In this document: positions 6,322 to 8,137 of the stretch, piece after piece
How the letters are laid out: each line of letters begins with the position of its first letter
How positions within the stretch are numbered: position 1 is the first letter of the stretch
DNA from: Bacteroidota bacterium
GTDB taxonomy: Bacteria; Bacteroidota; Bacteroidia; UKL13-3
Direction: 5' to 3'
Length of the DNA: 8,137 nucleotides
Assembly (NCBI GenBank): GCA_018883485.1
Contig: VEQB01000088.1
Coordinates: 1-8,137, forward strand
Made by a program: the position numbers and the translations under genes
The notes under the pieces: generated by a model
What the model was told of the DNA's origin: nothing
Seen by the model: the letters and a program-made list of their open reading frames with translations, nothing else
Databases searched by the model: none

Positions 6322-7275
6322 ATGAACCGCTTTAGTAAATTCATTTTAGCAGTTATTATGCTGCTTTCAATAAAATCCTACGGACAATTATCCTATGGAA
6401 ATGAGCAATTTTTATTTAATCCAGTTATGGTAAACCCATCTATGGCAGGTTTACATAATGGTCAGGTTAAATTAGGATATGATGCCCGTTGGGTGGGAAT
6501 TAACGATGCCCCACGAACAGGATTTATAGCCTTTGATAAAATGTTTAATGGAAATACGGGATGGAATGTTTCTGTGATTTCGGATAGGGTTGGCCCTGTT
6601 AGCAGCATAGCTATTGCCAATGCTTTTGCATATCATTTAAAAACCTCAGAAAAAACTGTTTTATCTATGAGCATTAGGCATCACTTAACACAAAATTATC
6701 TAAGTTTAAATACAAACAATCTTATCGACCCAACTGACCCACTTTTAAAAGCGGATCAAACAGGAGTACCAATTAATAATTTTGATGCATCGGTAGCTTT
6801 TTATAATTTAGAAAAATTTATGATAGGATTTAGCTATCGTAATTTAATCCCACAAGGAACATTTAGAAATACCGTTACCATTACACCTACTACAATACAA
6901 TATGCTGTATTAAGCTTAAATGGTTGGTATAACTTTACCTTTGGAGATTATGGTGTTGAGGCATTTGGAAACATTGCAACCAGCGCCAATCAACCTGCCA
7001 CCATCCAAATTGGGGCATTAGGTACTTATCAGGGTAAATTTGGTGCTGGTTTAAACTTTAGTCCAAGTAACCAAATTGGAATTATGGCCTATGTTAAAGC
7101 AACAGAAAAGCTTAATGTTTTTTATAATTACAATTTGCCTATTTCTGATATAGCTAAAGCTAGTAAACAAAGTCATGGAGTTGGAATTTCTCTTCGATTG
7201 GGGAGGGAAACAACAAAAACAAATACCTTCTTTATTCAGCCAACTAACGAAAGTTCTGTAAATAGAATGTTTTAG
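6322..7275 (+). CDS. PorP/SprF family type IX secretion outer-membrane protein
   Basis: A 317-residue protein of the PorP/SprF family, about the usual length. Residues 1-21 are a signal peptide (FILAVIMLLSI core, probable cleavage SYG|Q), supporting this start. The family N-terminal signature is clear: FNPVMVNPSMAGL at 32-44 and DARWVGINDAPRTG at 54-67. The rest alternates short amphipathic beta strands, consistent with an outer-membrane barrel, and the barrel-like part ends near GVGISLRLG (286-294). A 23-residue polar tail follows (295-317, ending in VNRMF). SprF is needed for surface export of SprB in Flavobacterium johnsoniae, and paralogues are often encoded next to other large type B substrates. 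With only 12 bases between this gene and the giant protein gene, co-transcription and a dedicated partnership are the natural reading. The specific pairing is an inference from position. Confidence 0.92.
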   Translation: MNRFSKFILAVIMLLSIKSYGQLSYGNEQFLFNPVMVNPSMAGLHNGQVKLGYDARWVGINDAPRTGFIAFDKMFNGNTGWNVSVISDRVGPVSSIAIANAFAYHLKTSEKTVLSMSIRHHLTQNYLSLNTNNLIDPTDPLLKADQTGVPINNFDASVAFYNLEKFMIGFSYRNLIPQGTFRNTVTITPTTIQYAVLSLNGWYNFTFGDYGVEAFGNIATSANQPATIQIGALGTYQGKFGAGLNFSPSNQIGIMAYVKATEKLNVFYNYNLPISDIAKASKQSHGVGISLRLGRETTKTNTFFIQPTNESSVNRMF

Positions 7276-7276
7276 C

Positions 7277-7345
7277 AATTTCTTCAGGTTATTTAGATTA
7301 AAGTTTTTCTATTTTCTCTGGAGTGTAAATAAAACCTGAGAAATT
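7277..7345 (+). terminator. Long imperfect inverted repeat after the porP/sprF-like gene
   Basis: The arms at 7277-7294 (AATTTCTTCAGGTTATTT) and 7327-7345 pair over about 17 positions with one small bulge on each side; the CAGGTT/AACCTG core is the strongest part. The loop is about 32 bases and pyrimidine-rich. It begins two bases after the stop codon, where an operon terminator is expected, but the large loop and lack of a trailing T-run argue against a classical intrinsic terminator. A 3'-end stabilising structure is an alternative. Confidence 0.4.
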
Positions 7346-7346
7346 T

Positions 7347-7366
7347 GAAACTGATGTTTCAGTTTC
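7347..7366 (+). promoter_or_regulatory. Perfect 8-bp hairpin upstream of the ABC-F promoter box
   Basis: GAAACTGA (7347-7354) and TCAGTTTC (7359-7366) are exact reverse complements around a TGTT loop. The element ends six bases before the -7 box at 7373, so in the DNA it lies where the -33 contact would be expected and could act as an operator. In RNA coming from upstream it could instead form a terminator stem. No regulator can be named. Confidence 0.35.
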
Positions 7367-7372
7367 CGGCCT

Positions 7373-7380
7373 TATCTTTG
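7373..7380 (+). promoter_or_regulatory. Bacteroidota -7 promoter box for the ABC-F gene
   Basis: TATCTTTG matches the Bacteroidota -7 consensus TAnnTTTG at every fixed position and sits ten bases before the ATG at 7391. A TTTG at 7344-7347 could be the -33 element, but the 25-base spacing is longer than the usual 19-21. If transcription starts four to seven bases past the box, the mRNA leader would be only about 4-7 bases long, so translation would be nearly leaderless. Confidence 0.55.
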
Positions 7381-7390
7381 CCTACATTTT

Positions 7391-8137
7391 ATGATAGCAT
7401 TAACGAATATAGGATTTGAATTTGGCGGCCGCTTTCTTTACCGAAACGCCAATTGGCATATTAAACCAAACGAAAGAATTGGACTTATAGGTTTAAATGG
7501 AACTGGAAAATCTACTCTTTTACGGATTATTAGCGGAGAATATACCTTAACAGAAGGCACCATGTCTATGCCTAGAGACCTAACTATTGGGTTTCTAAAC
7601 CAAGACCAATTAAGTTTTGATACTGAGGATAGTATTTTGGAGGTGGCACTTACCGCATTCTCTCGCCAATTGGCTGTAGAAAAGGAAATGAACCAGGTTA
7701 TCGAATTATTAGAAACCGACCATAGCGATGCTGTTATTCAAAAATTAAGTGATTTACAAGAGGAATTTGACCGATTAGATGGTTATGATATCCATCACAA
7801 AACAGAAAAAGTTCTCGAAGGCTTGGGCTTTACTACAGAACAATTATCTCAACCCTTTAAGAAATTCTCTGGAGGCTGGCGTATGCGCGTGCTGCTTGCC
7901 AAAATGCTCTTGCAAGAACCAAATTTATTAATGCTAGATGAACCAACCAATCACTTGGATTTACCAAGTATTATTTGGCTTGAAGAATATCTAAGAAGTT
8001 ACCAAGGTACCGTTATTGTTGTGAGTCATGATAGATATTTTTTAGATAAAATGGTGAGTAAGATTGTGGAGGTAAGTATGCAAAAAATATTTGAATACCC
8101 AGGCAATTATAGCTTTTACTTAGAGTCGAAGCAGGAG
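7391..8137 (+). CDS. ABC-F family ATP-binding protein, N-terminal part (3' truncated by window)
   Basis: A cytosolic, soluble ABC-F ATPase, a family that acts on the ribosome rather than in transport. The first 249 residues are in frame with no stop; the family usually has about 530-650 residues, so the second ATPase domain lies beyond the window. Visible in the first nucleotide-binding domain are Walker A GLNGTGKST (34-42), a Q-loop glutamine near 71, the ABC signature FSGGWRMR (159-166), Walker B LLMLDEPTNHLD (179-190, with catalytic Glu184), and the H-loop VSHDRYFLD (211-219). The DEPTNHLD motif and the absence of membrane segments mark ABC-F. The stretch 86-148 between Q-loop and signature holds the helical, charged arm region. 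The ATG is chosen because the IALTNIGFEFGGR start matches family N-termini and a -7 box lies just upstream. Subtype (Uup-, EttA- or YheS-like, or an antibiotic-protection type) cannot be settled without the inter-domain linker. Confidence 0.93.
   Translation, partial: MIALTNIGFEFGGRFLYRNANWHIKPNERIGLIGLNGTGKSTLLRIISGEYTLTEGTMSMPRDLTIGFLNQDQLSFDTEDSILEVALTAFSRQLAVEKEMNQVIELLETDHSDAVIQKLSDLQEEFDRLDGYDIHHKTEKVLEGLGFTTEQLSQPFKKFSGGWRMRVLLAKMLLQEPNLLMLDEPTNHLDLPSIIWLEEYLRSYQGTVIVVSHDRYFLDKMVSKIVEVSMQKIFEYPGNYSFYLESKQE

Noticed and set aside
7425..7432. GCGGCCGC, a NotI site, in otherwise AT-rich DNA, possibly a cloning or assembly artefact
   Set aside because: It falls in frame within the conserved N-terminus of the ABC-F protein, encoding the Gly-Gly-Arg expected there, and the sequence on both sides continues the same protein.
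7391..8137. Calling the ABC-F gene an antibiotic resistance determinant
   Set aside because: Only the first ATPase domain is visible; the inter-domain linker that separates housekeeping from ribosome-protection types is outside the window.

Overview
The window is AT-rich and looks like chromosome of a Bacteroidota bacterium (Flavobacteriia/Sphingobacteriia/Chitinophagia-like; the exact clade cannot be set from this sequence). The evidence is a large secreted protein ending in a type IX secretion system (T9SS) type B sorting domain, a PorP/SprF partner gene next to it, weak or absent Shine-Dalgarno sequences before the starts, and a match to the Bacteroidota -7 promoter box TAnnTTTG ahead of the last gene. 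All four genes lie on the + strand.

Layout: (1) 1-620, the C-terminal 205 residues of a PLP-dependent low-specificity threonine aldolase, cut by the window edge. (2) 621-795, a 175-base gap with small dyads and a weak promoter candidate. (3) 796-6309, an 1837-residue multidomain surface protein. (4) 6322-7275, a 317-residue PorP/SprF-family outer-membrane protein, 12 bases downstream and almost certainly in the same operon. (5) 7276-7390, a 115-base gap with two inverted repeats and a good -7 box. (6) 7391 to the window end, the first 249 residues of an ABC-F ATPase, cut by the edge.

The centre of interest is the gene 3/gene 4 pair. The giant protein reads: signal peptide; seven evenly spaced FG-GAP/VCBS Asp motifs (probably one seven-bladed beta-propeller); an ASPIC/UnbV domain; three copies of a composite module; a further Ig-like domain; three SprB-type repeats; and the C-terminal T9SS sorting domain. 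Each composite module is one intact Ig-like domain followed by a second Ig-like domain that appears to be split by a roughly 155-185-residue guest: a C-type-lectin-like domain in modules 1 and 3 and a different, probably beta-sandwich, domain in module 2. Cysteine and tryptophan spacing supports this closely. The likely working model is export of the giant protein through the T9SS, with the PorP/SprF protein as its dedicated partner, to give a surface or released adhesin carrying several ligand-binding heads on a beta-rich stalk. The flanking threonine aldolase and ABC-F genes look like unrelated housekeeping genes.
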